Shown piece by piece: positions 20,536 to 36,500 of a DNA stretch of 64,000 nt. Each line of letters opens with the position of its first letter. Positions within the stretch are counted from its first letter, which is position 1. Origin of the DNA: Archegozetes longisetosus (Eukaryota > Arthropoda > Arachnida > Sarcoptiformes > Trhypochthoniidae); the NCBI GenBank assembly GCA_018873245.2, contig JAEMBT020000004.1, positions 9,916,652 to 9,980,651 on the forward strand. The letters are read 5' to 3'. The position numbers were made by a program, and so were the translations under genes. The notes beneath the pieces are model-generated. The model ran no database searches and was not told where the DNA came from. It was given only the letters and a program-made list of their open reading frames with translations.

Positions 20536-23500
20536 ATGTATATAAAATCAATGGTTTTGGACGGGTTCAAGTCTTACGGGACGCGAACAGAGATCGAAGG
20601 ATTCGATAAGTTGTTTAACGCGATAACTGGTCTGAACGGTAGCGGCAAATCAAATATATTGGACGCAATCTGTTTCGTATTGGGATTAAGTCGTATGGAA
20701 TTAGCGCGATGTAATAATTTAAGAGAATTGATATATAAAAATGGACAGACAGGAGTCACCAAAGCCAATGTGACCATAAATTTCGATAATACTGATAAAG
20801 ATCAGAGTCCTGTTGGTTATCAACAATACGATGAAATTGTCATTAGAAGAGAAGTCAGCATCACATTATCATTATTAGTACTTACATTAGTTCAGTTTTA
20901 ATTAATCGTTTTATCTAAATAATAGGTTAATATAAACAGTCGCTCTAAGTATTGGATCAATGGTTTCAGTTCTAACAATCAAAGTGTGACTGATTTGTTC
21001 CATTCTGTTTCTCTCAATATACATAATCCACACTTTCTTATAATGCAAGGAAGAATTACAAAAGTACTTAACATGAAACCTCATGAGGTATTGAATGAAT
21101 GAATTAAGATATTGAATAGAGGTTGTAATAATTACTGTATTGCTTTATTGGAACAGATTTTATCGATGGTTGAAGAGGCGACGGGTGTCAGTATGTACGA
21201 GGCAAAGAAAAAGTCGACCTCAACTATGATTGAAAAGAAAGACTTTGCTCTCAGAAACATTGATGCGCTCATTAATGAAACAATAGTTCCCAAATTGGAT
21301 CAACTGAAGAAAGAGCAGTCAGGTTTAATGGAGTTCCAAAAAGTGAGCGCAGAATTAGAGGCTTTGACCAAAGTTCATATCGCCTTCACTTTCTTGAGAG
21401 AAGAAGAGAACTGTCATAAGGCTTCGCTTAAGGTAGATGAGAAAAATAATGAAATCGAAAACAATCGTAAGGCTATTACAGACGCAGAAACAGAAGCAAA
21501 TCAAATTGCAGCTAATATTAAGTCATTAGAGAAGAAAAAAGATGAAGAATTTGGTGGGCGTTTGTCTGCATTGGAAGAAGAATTGAAAAATGAACAGATG
21601 AGAGAAGCAAAACTTTCGGGTGAACTCAACTTCAAAGTTGAAAACTTGAGAGAAGAGCAAAAGAAAATGGAACAAACTTTCAAGAACTTAGAGGGAGATA
21701 AAAGAATTACTTCTTCAAAACAGAAAGAATACGATAAGCTGAAAGAAAGAGTTGATAAGTATAAAGAAGACAATGAGATCAAAGAAAACAATTTGAAGAA
21801 GGCTGAAAAAGATTTTGAAGATATAAGTGCTGGTCTGTCACGCGCTGCTGATGGTGAGGCGGCAGCCACTCTCGCAGATCAGTTGATGACTGCCGAGAAA
21901 GAGATCGCAAACGCAGAAACAGATATTAAAAAAAGCACACATGAAAATAAAGCACTCCAAAGCTGAGTTGACTAAGAAAGAAGCCGATGCTAAAAAGCAA
22001 AAGAACACTTACGATCGAGATATCAGTGAAATCGATGCCATGAATAGCGATGTTGAGAAACTCCGTGTTGAACTCGAAAAGATAGGTTTTGACGAACAAA
22101 GATATACAGATTTGAAGACAAACGTCGGTCAAACAAAGCGCCAAATCGAGCATTTAAAGGACCAAATATCTAGTGCTGAGTCGCAGATATCTCGAACTCG
22201 TTTCGATTATAAAGATCCTTACCCAAACTTCGATCGACGCAAAGTTATAGGAGTTGTTTGCAATTTATTCAAATTGAAATCACTAGATTCGGCTCTAGCT
22301 ATAGAAAAAGCTGTTGGAGGAAAACTCTATAATGTTATTGTTAAAGATGAAGAAACCGGTAAAGCAATTCTCAAAAATGGACATCTGAGAGAAAGGCGAA
22401 CTCTGATACCATTAGATAAAATAAATGGTAGTGATATTGACGCTCGGGCTCTGAAAGTAGCTGAAAATTTAGTTGGAAAAGGAAATGTTAACTATGCTAT
22501 CAGTCTTGTTGAATATGATCCGCAATTGAGTCAAGCCATGAAATATGCTTTTGGAGACACAATGATTTGTCCCAATATGGATATCGCCAAAAAGGTTGCA
22601 TTTGCTGATGGAGTTCGCAAGAGAACTGTTACTTATGACGGGGAAGTATTTGACCCTTCAGGTACTCTTTCGGGTGGAGCCAAAGCACACGGCTTACAAC
22701 TTCTGGTTAAAGTGGCAGAAATTGCTGAAAAAAGAGAACAGTTGCAGGCACTTCAGAACCAATTCAATGAAATGGAAAGCGAATACCGAAAACTAGAAAA
22801 GGATTCGAAAGTTTATGGATCGGTTAAACAGAAATACGATTTGAAAGCACGTGAAGCAGAACTAGTCCGACAACGACTACAACAGGGAAATCAACACATT
22901 TTAATGCAAGAAATTGAAGAACTCAGAAAAGTGATTAAAGATGAAGAAAGTGTTTTGACCAAATGTGAAGAAATTAAGAAATCTTCTTCTAAACGAGTAC
23001 AAGAATTACAGGCAAAGCTCAAAGATTCAAAATCAATACGAGAACGTGAGATGAAGGAAGCCGAACAAAACTTGAGCAATGCCCGAAAACAAGTCGAAAA
23101 GTCCCGAAAGTTGTTATTAGAAGATCAGCAAAAACTAGAATGTCTTCTCTTAGAGATCCAAGACTTGAGTAAAGCTGCTCTTTCTTGTGAAGAACAGTTG
23201 AAGGAGATTAAAGTTAATATAAGTCAAATGGAAGCAGAAGTCGAAGAATTCCAACAGCAAGTCGATCAAGTGAAGAAATGTGTTACAAATGCAGCCGAAA
23301 AAGTTAAAGAACACAAAAGAGTACTGAAAACACATAGTGATGAAATCTCTAAGTTGCAGAAAAAGAGAGAAGCAGTTTTGAAGTTGGCTGAAGAGAAGGA
23401 ATTGCAAATAAAACAAATCAAGTACGAAATTGACAAAATTAAGAGTTCGTCAGAAGATTCAGCACATAATGTGAAACATATGAAGAAAAAGTATCAGTGG

Positions 23501-24282
23501 ATTGAACAAGAAAAACATCTGTTCGGCAATGAGAATGCTGGCTATGGATTTAATAAATCCGATTTCAATGCAAATGAAGTTAATAGACGCATAGAACGTC
23601 TTAAGTCAATGAAGGCCTCTTTGGCTAAAACTGTTAATATGAGAGCGAATATAATGTTAAGTGACAAAGAAAAAGAATCAGAAGAATTGTCGAGAAAGCG
23701 TAAAATAATCTCAACCGATAGAAATAAATTAATTAACTATATGGACGAAGTCGATCAGAAGAAAAAGGATGCACTGAAAGAAGCCTGGAAGAAGATAAAC
23801 ATTGACTTTGGCTCTATTTTCTCAACGTTTCTGCCAAATTCGAACGCAAAACTTGAGGCGCCTCAGGGCAAACAAGTGACCGATGGACTAGAAGTTAAAG
23901 TAGCTTTTGGTGATGTCTGGAAGGAATCTTTGACTGAGTTAAGCGGTGGTCAGCGGTCACTCGTTGCCTTATCGTTGATTTTAGCATTACTTAAGTTCAA
24001 TCCAGCGCCACTTTATATTCTCGATGAAGTCGATGCTGCTCTCGATCAAAGCCATACGCAAAATACAGGAATTATGATAAGAAAACATTTCCGCAACTCT
24101 CAGGTATGAAATGAGTTATTTAGTTTAAAATAACCAAATGAATTAAAAGATAAAACTTTGAATTACAGTTCGTGATCGTTTCATTGAAAGATGATATGTT
24201 CAACAATGCGAATGTTTTGTTTAAAACTAAGTTTGTTGACGGAACATCTCATGTGACAAGGCTCACACGTCCCTCAAAGTGA
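20536..24282 (+). CDS. SMC2: SMC2, condensin core ATPase subunit
   Basis: Four exons, all phase 0: 20536-20853, 20926-21087, 21157-24103 and 24169-24282, about 1180 residues against about 1197 in human. SMC2 pairs with SMC4 in condensin to compact mitotic chromosomes. Seen in order: Walker A GLNGSGKS (residues 32-39), [16 protein letters not shown], a long coiled coil, a hinge (VIGVVCNLF to KLYNVIV), the returning coiled coil, the ABC signature [13 protein letters not shown], Walker [12 protein letters not shown], and the terminal [16 protein letters not shown]. One frameshift breaks exon 3 at a seven-A run (21928-21934). Reading six A restores the family sequence, so I treat it as an assembly error, not a dead gene. 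The first intron has a weak donor (GTCAGC). Confidence 0.95.
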
Positions 24283-24929
24283 TTTTTTGTTACTTTTTAA
24301 TAATTTAGCCTAATGTCTAATTTTCTACTCAACTGATTATAAGACTTGACAGTTGTATTTAAACTCAGTTTCCAATTTTAATCAAGTTCACAAATTCTAT
24401 GTATTTATCCATTTCTAATAGTTTCATTTATCTCTTGCCAACATTTTCTGTAATCATAAGCCAATAAATTGATTTGATGCTAATTTAGGAGAAATTCCTA
24501 TTAAATAAATCACTTATGATATCCAATCCAAAGATCGTGTCGAATAATTTCCAAAAATTGGCGCTCACAGTGTTGCCCAATGAATGATCCCTTCAACTGA
24601 CATTTGTTTACATTTAAGTGAGCTTTAATGCATTCAATGGAAAGCCAACATAACAGATGTTTTGGCGTTAAATTGGGTTAAAATAATATTTGATTTCGAT
24701 TTATATCAGATATTTTGACTTATTGATTGGCTTATATGTGAATGAATTGATTTATTGAAACATTAGGTTTTTAGTGTTTTCTGTTTACGAAATATTAATT
24801 GAAAACAAGGCTAAAGGAAGAGTAGAAACAAAGTATTGATAAATAAAGTGATGTTTTCGTAATATATAAATGAAAATATTAACTAATGAGTTATGTATTG
24901 ATTTTATTTGAAACGCTCGCATAAACAAA
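24283..24929. other. SMC2 to CCDC186 intergenic region
   Basis: Holds the SMC2 3' UTR and presumably the CCDC186 promoter and 5' UTR. Nothing specific seen. Confidence 0.4.
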
Positions 24930-27498
<2,569 letters not shown>

Positions 27499-29926
27499 GC
27501 TTCAGATCAATATACAATGTCTATATTTATTCCATTATTGGGCAGCAATCCTGTTGTTTGTTAACTTATAAATTATATTAAACTCAAATGAGAATATTTT
27601 TATTAAAAAGCAAATTTATTAATGTCTATACTAATACGATTAGTGTGTAAATTATTGATATCTTAATGAGTTACATAATATTTCAATTAAATGTAAATTT
27701 AAGAGAATCAATATATCAAACTATGCCATGTTTACAAGTTTAATTGAAGTCATATTTCGAAACCTCTCCTCATACTTCATTAAGAGGTAATCTTGATATC
27801 AGACTTGGGATTTCAGGGATATGAGATAGCATCGGGTCATAGAATACCAGTTTCAGTCGTATTGTTGATTTGAGCAACCAGAGATCACACCAATTCAATT
27901 TTACTAAATCGTATTCTAAATATTTATGGTGCCTTAAAATTGAAGCTGATCCAAATGATCTAAAATACTATAATTTTTTGGTTCCGGTTTTGAGAAAATC
28001 GAAGCTATTTTTAATTCCTTACATCTAACATATTTTTAACTGTTCACCATATCGTGCATTTGGGTCAATATCTTATTTGAAGGAAGAGTTGGTTAACTTT
28101 TATTAGCGTTTATTAAAGTAAAAAAGGAAAATCCAAAGAAATATGAGTTATACAGCAAGTCATGTTTCCTATAAGCTTGAGTTCAGCTTGTTTTTCATGG
28201 CTATCATCATCTTTTTCCTTGTGTTTTGAAAAATTACTTCACATCAGTCTAGGTATAAAATTTCAAGTGTTGTTTTTAATAATTTAGTGCAACTTGTGAT
28301 CAATGTCTGGACTCCCTATACTCATGTTTCATGAGTTAGAATACAAAACAATAAGCTTACTGAGCGCTAAATAAACTTGTGAACAAAACAAATTAATACC
28401 TTTAGTCGCATAAAATAGGCAAAAGTTGATTTTGAGGAAGAAAATATTTAGATAATATCTAGCCAATAAATCATGTTATTTTGTAAAATTTCAATCAAAA
28501 ACTATTTAAAATAAATTCTTCAATTTTAAGACCTTAGATCACAAAATATTGTGCTCAAAATAAGTTTCGAAAGCATTTTAAACAGTTTTAATCATAAATA
28601 TTGAACGAAACTATAATTATCATATAAAATCAACAAATACAAACTTGAACAAACAATAAGACATTAGACTTGATGACGAATGATTTTTAGATTATTTAAA
28701 CTTAAAATTAATTAAGAATTAAAAGTAGATAATAACGAATTATGGCAGTTGTAAAAACTTGAGTTATACCGAACTTTGGTCGCAACTTCTTGATCTGATT
28801 CATATGAATAAACGCCAAATCAGTAAAGGATCGAAAGTCCAACATGATTTAGAAATCAATACTTAGCCGTGAAGCGATGATTTGACGATAAGCTGAGCCA
28901 TGAGTTGCAGTCTGTATGAAATCAATATAAAAGTAATGTAATACTATGTTAGACACATCCCAAATGGAAGAAACCATTGCGACAAGCGTCTGAGGATTTT
29001 CTGTATAAAAAAATCAATATAAAAGTAAAGGCATTGTATAAGGCATAGTATTCGGCATATTGTATTGAATTTAAGGCATATTCTATAATTGTGTTCCTTT
29101 TCGTCAATATTTGTGGGCCCTAAAAAGGGCCCAAAGGGGAAGGTTAGAGGGGAAAATTGTAGTTGTTCATAAATTACTGATTTGAATGCAACTGCAAATC
29201 AAACATAGCCAAAAAGTAAAGTCCACAAGTTCTGTTTGCACTGTAGGTAAAGTCGTATATCTTCTAGTTGTCTAATCGGAGGTTTGAGGTTTGGTCTGTT
29301 AGACATCAATATAATATTGAAATCGCATTAAGTTTTGGTTGATTCATAGATAATTTGAAAATAAAGTTCATTAGAAATCTTGAAAATTAACAATTTTTGT
29401 AATCAAATTCTTGTCTTTTAAAAATGTCTTTAAAATTCAAGTTTTTGTAATTTAAATAATGACACAAATGACACATTCTTTAAAGATCTTGTTGAAATTA
29501 GATGACATTTGTCTGAATGATTCACATTTTAGGCAATTTTCAAACATGTTCGTCTTTGTACACTTTGAAGAAACGCCAATCATTTATAATAGATAAATCA
29601 ATTACTAATTGCTGTGAACATGGTGTCATTATTTCAGAAGTTATTATCATTTTTGATGCTGAACATCAATATATTTGAACTCTAAATATTTATTTAAAAG
29701 CTTTTTGTTTAATAAAATAACTTTTCGCAATGTTTTTAATGATACTTAAAAATTTGAACTCAAAGTATGAATCGTTAAGAGTCTTAAGATATACGAGACT
29801 GGAATGAAATACATTTATAATAATGAGAAAACTGTTGATTTGAGTCAGACTCAAATTATAAAATAACCGTTTTGAAGGTTTTGATTCATGTTTTTAAGCT
29901 TATTTTCGATACGTTCATACTTTTGA
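27499..29926. other. Gene-free stretch
   Basis: 2.4 kb, AT-rich, no ORF. The only distinctive sequence is a small dyad at 29115-29132 (GGGCCC, six-base spacer, GGGCCC). The proximal part should be the CCDC186 3' UTR; the distal part lies beyond the minus-strand PNRC-like stop. Confidence 0.4.
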
Positions 29927-30550
29927 TTACTGAAAACCTGCGAATTGTGCGGATTTCAGCAAATTGCCGTTAACTTGTCTACCAATCATATCATAATTGA
30001 GGCCATTGTTAGTGGCACTGGTTTTTTCATCAACAGATTTCAATAAATTCATAATATTATCACTAATAATATGTCTGTTACTGATGTCCAACTGGTCAAT
30101 AGCAGTGCTAATAGTATTATCGACGAAATTATTACAAGTATTGAACGTATTGTTCATCCAATGGATCGGAGGTTTTGGCAGTAATGAAGGATTGGGCGCA
30201 TCACTGAATCGCGAACCAGCAAAATATGAAGATTGAGACCATTCTTGTGATGTTGACTCCAAGTGTTTGGGCAATGATTGCGATTGTGGTACAGATTGTG
30301 GTATTGGCTGAGAATGAGATGCAATCCTTTGTTGTGGTGTTTGTGACGAATGTTGAGTGTGTGGCATCCAATGACTCATTTGATTATGATATCCATTAGA
30401 GTAATGACTGTTCGGCAATGAATGTGAATTCATTGTCTTGTGATTGAAACCATTAATGGATTTGTTTCTATTTTGAGCCATTGTTTGACTGTCTCTAACT
30501 TTAATCATATTCTTAGGAGAACTTCGTTTTGAAACATATTTCTGTTTCAT
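29927..30550 (-). CDS. PNRC-like protein (proline-rich nuclear receptor coactivator / DCP1-binding type)
   Basis: Intronless, 207 residues from an ATG at 30550. Residues 40-105 are His/Gln/Ser/Pro-rich and disordered. Residues 110-131 match the hallmark PNRC motif, with F-A-G-S-R-F-S then NPSLLPKPPIHW, equivalent to the vertebrate S-x-LPKPPxHW segment that binds SH3 domains and the DCP1 EVH1 domain. Further on, NIMNLLKSV resembles the LKxLLKV nuclear-receptor box of PNRC1/2. Vertebrate PNRC2 links UPF1 to the decapping complex in nonsense-mediated decay. I infer a similar role; the rest of the protein is not conserved enough to judge. Confidence 0.7.
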   Translation of the reverse strand: MKQKYVSKRSSPKNMIKVRDSQTMAQNRNKSINGFNHKTMNSHSLPNSHYSNGYHNQMSHWMPHTQHSSQTPQQRIASHSQPIPQSVPQSQSLPKHLESTSQEWSQSSYFAGSRFSDAPNPSLLPKPPIHWMNNTFNTCNNFVDNTISTAIDQLDISNRHIISDNIMNLLKSVDEKTSATNNGLNYDMIGRQVNGNLLKSAQFAGFQ

Positions 30551-33500
30551 TTTTCACAACTAATAATAATATAATTTGTTTTTAATTATAATACAGTTTT
30601 ACGAATGAATCACTAAATTATCTAATTATTAGAATTTGATTCTAAAGTCAATTGTTTTTATGAATAACACATTCGATAATGATTTTGATAAACACTAAAC
30701 AGAAAGAAATACAATACAAAAATGGATGACTTCTTGTTGTTCAGTCAAAAACAACCCTTATTTAAATGCCTTCACTACAAATTACGTCTTCTCTCGTATC
30801 AATTGAGTTACAATTGAAATAATACTCTTCCCGATACTATTAACCTTCAAACGCATCGAACACTTAATCACTTACGCAAAAAATGAATTTCTGCCTTAAA
30901 ATTCAAACTAATCTACACTGAAATGACTTCTCGAGCCAATAATTCAATTGAAATTGATGGTTAAAAATATGTCAAAATAAAGGTATAAATGTTACGTCAT
31001 TGATGACTGTCTAGAGCACTGGTGATGCAGACAAGAAGAAAGCAGCTGATTGGTTAGTGATAAAATTGTTGTTTTGGCAAATCGAAGTGATACCATCGAT
31101 AATAAATGGAATGCACACTATACTGAGACCTGGCCAACTCAAGCCTCTATGTCAGTAAAACAGAGCAAAACACAATAGAATTTTAAGTAAAACTTTTATT
31201 GCCTGCTGGGGCTCCTTTGGGGTTTGCTAGACTTTCTATTCACTCATATGGCCAGTTATATAGATCTCGGCTCAACTCAAACATGGCGACAATCTTCTGG
31301 AGTGAGCTCAAACTATTTTTGTGCACTAGTACAGCTCAAGCTCTGAGCGCTTGTGTTAATCATCAATATATGTCATTTATTAATACTGATCGTCATAAGA
31401 CTTCCTATCGACTGATAATAACTTGCATAAAATTATTCAAACTTTTTAATCATATTTTTAGATCAAACTTGTTATAAGTCTGTAGAAAAGTTGTGAAAGT
31501 TTATTGATTTCTAACAAATTCACTATACATCGAATGCTATTTTTAGCCAAAAGCACTAGAATTAGGGCCAAAAGTCTAGTAGTGATCTTCAAACGGAAGC
31601 TTGAGATCTAAACTGAAGCTTAAGGCCTAACACACAAATCGTTGAGTTAGATGAGAGCAATGCAAATGAAGTTTAAAATTGTCAAATGAGTTAGCAGTTT
31701 GAAGTTAGGAAGAACGAAACGGGAAAACCCGGTAAACCAAACTTAATATGCACAGTGTTTAGATATCAAACGAATTAATAAGAAGAAGATAAGACAGAAG
31801 GAAGGATGGTAGTTGAGTGAGAACCCGGTTTTGCGTTGTAATAGTTTAATGATTTGCATTAAAATTACATCTTTTCCATGATTGATATGGTTTTGACAGT
31901 TACTGTTTCAGTAGTGTACTCAAACCCATTCTAAGCTAGCACTAAATCTTTCATGGCCTTAATACTATGGCCAACAGTAATGTTCCATAGTCTTGAATAC
32001 CAAGTAACATTTTGGCTCAATAGTCATATTTCCTATCGATAATAGGACTTATGTAGCATTAAACAACTTCAGTCTCATATTTTATCTTATTTTACGTCTG
32101 TTTAGCTTTTTGAGAGCAAACACTCGACACGAGTATTCGCATAGACTCATACAAATGCAATCCATAATAAATTTGCAACATGTAAAAAATCCTGGTGTTC
32201 ACAAAATAAAAGATGTATTATTCTTTTGATTTTTGCAGATTCAAGGATTTCCAGCGTGCAATCTCTAAACATACTCTAATCAAAACCTGAAAACATCTTC
32301 CTATTCAACATACAGTGTAGTATAAAACATGCAATGCAAGTGTACAGTAAAATCTGTTAAAAATTCATTTTTTCCCGTTAACATATTTTTGCTACTTTAA
32401 GACCTCATTCTTTAATCAAGTTATAATAATTTAGCCTATATGTAAATTTGAGATTTCTGGATTTCAAAATAGATTTGAGATAGATTAAAATCAATTAATT
32501 TTATATATCTTACTAACCACTCAAATTTTTGACTTATTTTTCTCAAAACAAGTGATAATGTACTCTTGTCTAATCTGAGAGCAGCTCAAATAATTTGTTG
32601 AGCCGTTGATGGAGTGACAAAGTCAAAAATTGATCACTAAGTGCATAAGTCTAACAGAATATAATGGAAGCTATGCTTCTTGCTATTGAGTGAGACTTTG
32701 AAATCTGCTAGAGTTCCAACGGTTCGCTCACAAGTTAGCCATTGCCAAACTTATTTAGTCGATAGCTTACTTTTGCTGCTTACTCTAACGAATTTCTAAA
32801 CTCCAATCCAATATTTTTATTACTGTTTAATGGCTAATAGAATTGGTTAACTTTAATTATTAAAAGAGTAGAAGCTTAAATGTTTTGAATTTTAGCTTTG
32901 GATAAGATAATGGGCAAAAATAAGCTTCCTCTCTACCAAAATAAATGCCATCCACTGAAATTTATTACCACTGGATAAGTGAATTTTTAGTTTAGCAGAA
33001 ATTGAGTAATAAGAAAATATGTGTGCTATACATAAACATCGATAGTTTTAAATTTATTAGAAAATACTGCAATTAAATTAGCAATTGAAATATATAGAGG
33101 TGGTATAAACTCTGTCTACCTTTTTATACAATGACCTTTATTAGTTAGAAATTTTATGTACTGTACTTGCATTTAATTTTTATTTTATTTTATTATTTCA
33201 AATACATTGAAAAATTCACCTAAAGTCAGAAAAATAAAATAATTATTCAGGTATATAAAAAAAAGTTGTTTTTTGAGTTTGTGAATGATTCTGAAATTTC
33301 GAAATGTTTCTACCTCTAGGATAATATGCCAGACCATTGAAGACTTGAGGACCTCAAAGGTTAGTGACCTTCAAAAGTTTGAATCAAATTAGAGATCATT
33401 TGAGAAGATCTGTTGAATAGGAATAGAAGCAATAGGAGTTGAAATTTGAAGTTCTTCTATGTTGTCGGGCAATAATGTTCCAACTTATTTCTTAGCTTTG

Positions 33501-36500
33501 GGTCATTATTATACGTTTACTGCCAGCCATAGCAATATCATACACACTGGTCAGCAAACACAACCTATTAAATCTGAATTTTCCTTCAAACTAATCTAAT
33601 TAGTGACTAAATGCTCGTGAATTTTGCTAGAACTATTTAATTGAAGCTTAACCTTAAAACTGAATTGATATTTTGAAATAATGAGCTACTAATAAGCTGA
33701 TGTGCTGGTATGGAAAGCTGAGCCTCGACTCTAATGTGCATTTATGCAGGCAAACAGAATGCAGGCTCACTAGTTGTTAGAATTTTTTATTATGACCAGA
33801 AGCCAGCTTCTAATCTTAATTCCTGCTTACTTTTAACGAATCTATAAATTTATCTATAATAATATGTTTTCTTAGCTATTAAATTGCATCAATTTAATTT
33901 ATTAACTCTATTCCGAGTTTGTGTATTCAATTTTGTCAACCAAATTAAATACAACTCAGAGTTGAGTAGAAAGTTTCTTAACTTCAAAGTCAATTTAATC
34001 AAACCTTAGCTCAGGTTGAACTTTGAGACTTCAAGTTTTTATGTAATTAGTCACTCTATTGATTTTTTTAACTATTTTTTAAGCTTTTAATAATAACTAT
34101 GCTTAGCAAACAGGAATTTTTATATTTTTGATGAACTTTGTTTAGTGATTCATTTAAAATGAGTGATTTCAATATTATTAGTTTTAACTAATAGTTCACA
34201 TCGAAACTATTGAGCAAAAGTGGCACAAACAGATGGTCTGGTGATAGGTGACAACTAGGAATTTGTTAAAATATCTCAAAATTCATAGGAAATTCTTGAA
34301 ATTCTATAGGAAGGGATTTGGAAGTCTTGATTTTTGTAATAAGACCACACAATAATTTGCGAAATTCCCGAAAATTTGCTTGAAAGTCTGTTTAAGACCT
34401 TATAGTGACCTCTCGGCAAGAAAATATGATTAAAGAAATAGAGACCCTATTCTGAAATATACAAAACAGCCACTGAGAAGCATGATATGTTGGACACATG
34501 TTCACTAAGTTTTCCAACGACTCATAGCGTGTCGTATATGACCTATGCCTACGTCGTCATAAGCTGAATTCAATTTAACATTGCATTGCATTGAGACACT
34601 TTGCAGATATGTTGAAGTTATGTAATTCAAATAGGAACTTTCATCTATTTGAAAGTAGACATAGTCTATGAGTTGTCTGTTTTAAAGTTGAACACTGGGT
34701 ATTTTGCAAAAATAAAATACACATGATTGCGATTTGCAAACCATATATTATAACGCTGGCAGTTGAGCATTAGTTATATTTAGGTCCACTGGCTCTAAAA
34801 TAGGCTTACTTGACCTGAAACCCCACATGGAATGCCATGTAAATCAGTCAATAGCTTAGCGGTCTTTCTCAACTTTTATCAAAGTGAAACTCAAATTCGG
34901 CCAATTAATCCAAACACCAGAACTTCAATCAAAGTGAATTTGAGTCATCACTCAGTCAGAAATACAAACTCTCTGTTTGAAGTTCTATCAGTTTTGGTAG
35001 TCTTGCTAGAATGTGTTTAAGTAGGTCTTAGTTAACGGATTTTTTGTTTTACTGACGTTCATCTGTAAAAATCGATATCAACAAATTATTGTGGATATTA
35101 GCTAACTTCAAGGTATTTATTGTTTTTATGTTTTCAATAATTTTTTTATTAAAGTAGTTTATATTCATTGAAATGATGGCATAATAAGACCCTAAAAAAT
35201 AATGCCATGAACTTAATATTTGACATTTAGCTTACATTTCAATATTAGAGCTTATTCGAATAGATTCAATCTTAACTAAACCAGACATAGATAAGATCCA
35301 ATGGTTCATAAGTTGTCATTGAAAGCATTCAGAAAAGATGAAAATATTTTAAACTCTTAGTTTTCTTATGTAGTGTTGTCTAGAATTGAATTTTTAAAAA
35401 ATCGATATCTGTTTATTTAGAAAATTGTTAGCAGAAAAGTACAAATTTTCAATTTAAGTTCGGAAATTGTTTGAAAATATTAAATAGAATCAAAATGCAT
35501 GAAGCTTTTGAAAAGTACAGCAATTTTGGTAAACAGGTAGACAATGAGATTTTAATGGTTATCTAAAAAATGTGTTTATTCATTGATAGGGCCTGACCGG
35601 TAATACAGTCTGGCAAAAACTGTCTCGCATCACTGTATTCAAAGTTGTTCTTAAAAATTTGAGAAAAAATTCAAATATTTAGATCTAGAAAATTTTGATC
35701 TATTGGTACGAGCAGTGTTGTTGGCTAGGATAGAGTAGAGTAAAGTTGAAAACTTGGCACCCCTCTCAAAATTATAGTTTGAGCATGCATTAATGGTGGT
35801 GATGTTCAAAGCCGCCTCTAGTGCAGTTATGAGTTTTTCTAGCCCTAGCGATAAACTCCTATTTAGCCTTAAGCCTAGGCCAAAGGTAATAGTCTTTTTC
35901 ACTATACAAGTCTGAAACCAATTTCAAACCCTATGCATAGATTAAATGAAATTCTAAGTTACTTCTACTGGTGCTTTTACTTATTGTATTTGGTCATTAA
36001 TGTATAGTTATTTTTTAGTAATGAGTTTTAATCTAACTGCGATTTGAGCCTTCAAGACTTGTAAGCTCAGGTTAGATCTTGAGCCTGTATTTGACCAAAA
36101 ACCTTGATTCTTATTCTCAATGCCGAAATAAATTGACAGACAGCGTAGTGAGCTCAAGCCAATACAACTGTTTTCAACTCTTGATTTAAAGTCAGTTAAA
36201 AAACTTTAGTTGAAGGGAGATATCGCTACAAACTAAGTTGTTTATGATTCATAATTTGACTTAGAAATCGAAAGCTTATAAATTAGAATACATCAAATTA
36301 ATAATGAATGCAAATAAATTAGTTTTATTAATCATCCAAGTAATCTTGAGACATTCTGCAGTGGGATTCCGCCTGATATGCTTTCATATTCAACCCGAAT
36401 CGACCTGATCTCAAACCAATGAAATCCATGCATTTCATACCCACCAATACCACACCCAATACAACGCTTATTCGGAACTCTACTTCAAACATTTTCAATC

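Noticed and set aside
24657-24666. E2F-type word upstream of CCDC186
   Set aside because: TTTTGGCG words recur near unrelated genes here, so a single copy is not informative.
31199-31477. 92-codon ORF
   Set aside because: Isolated, no start context, no conserved motif, inside a long gene-free stretch.
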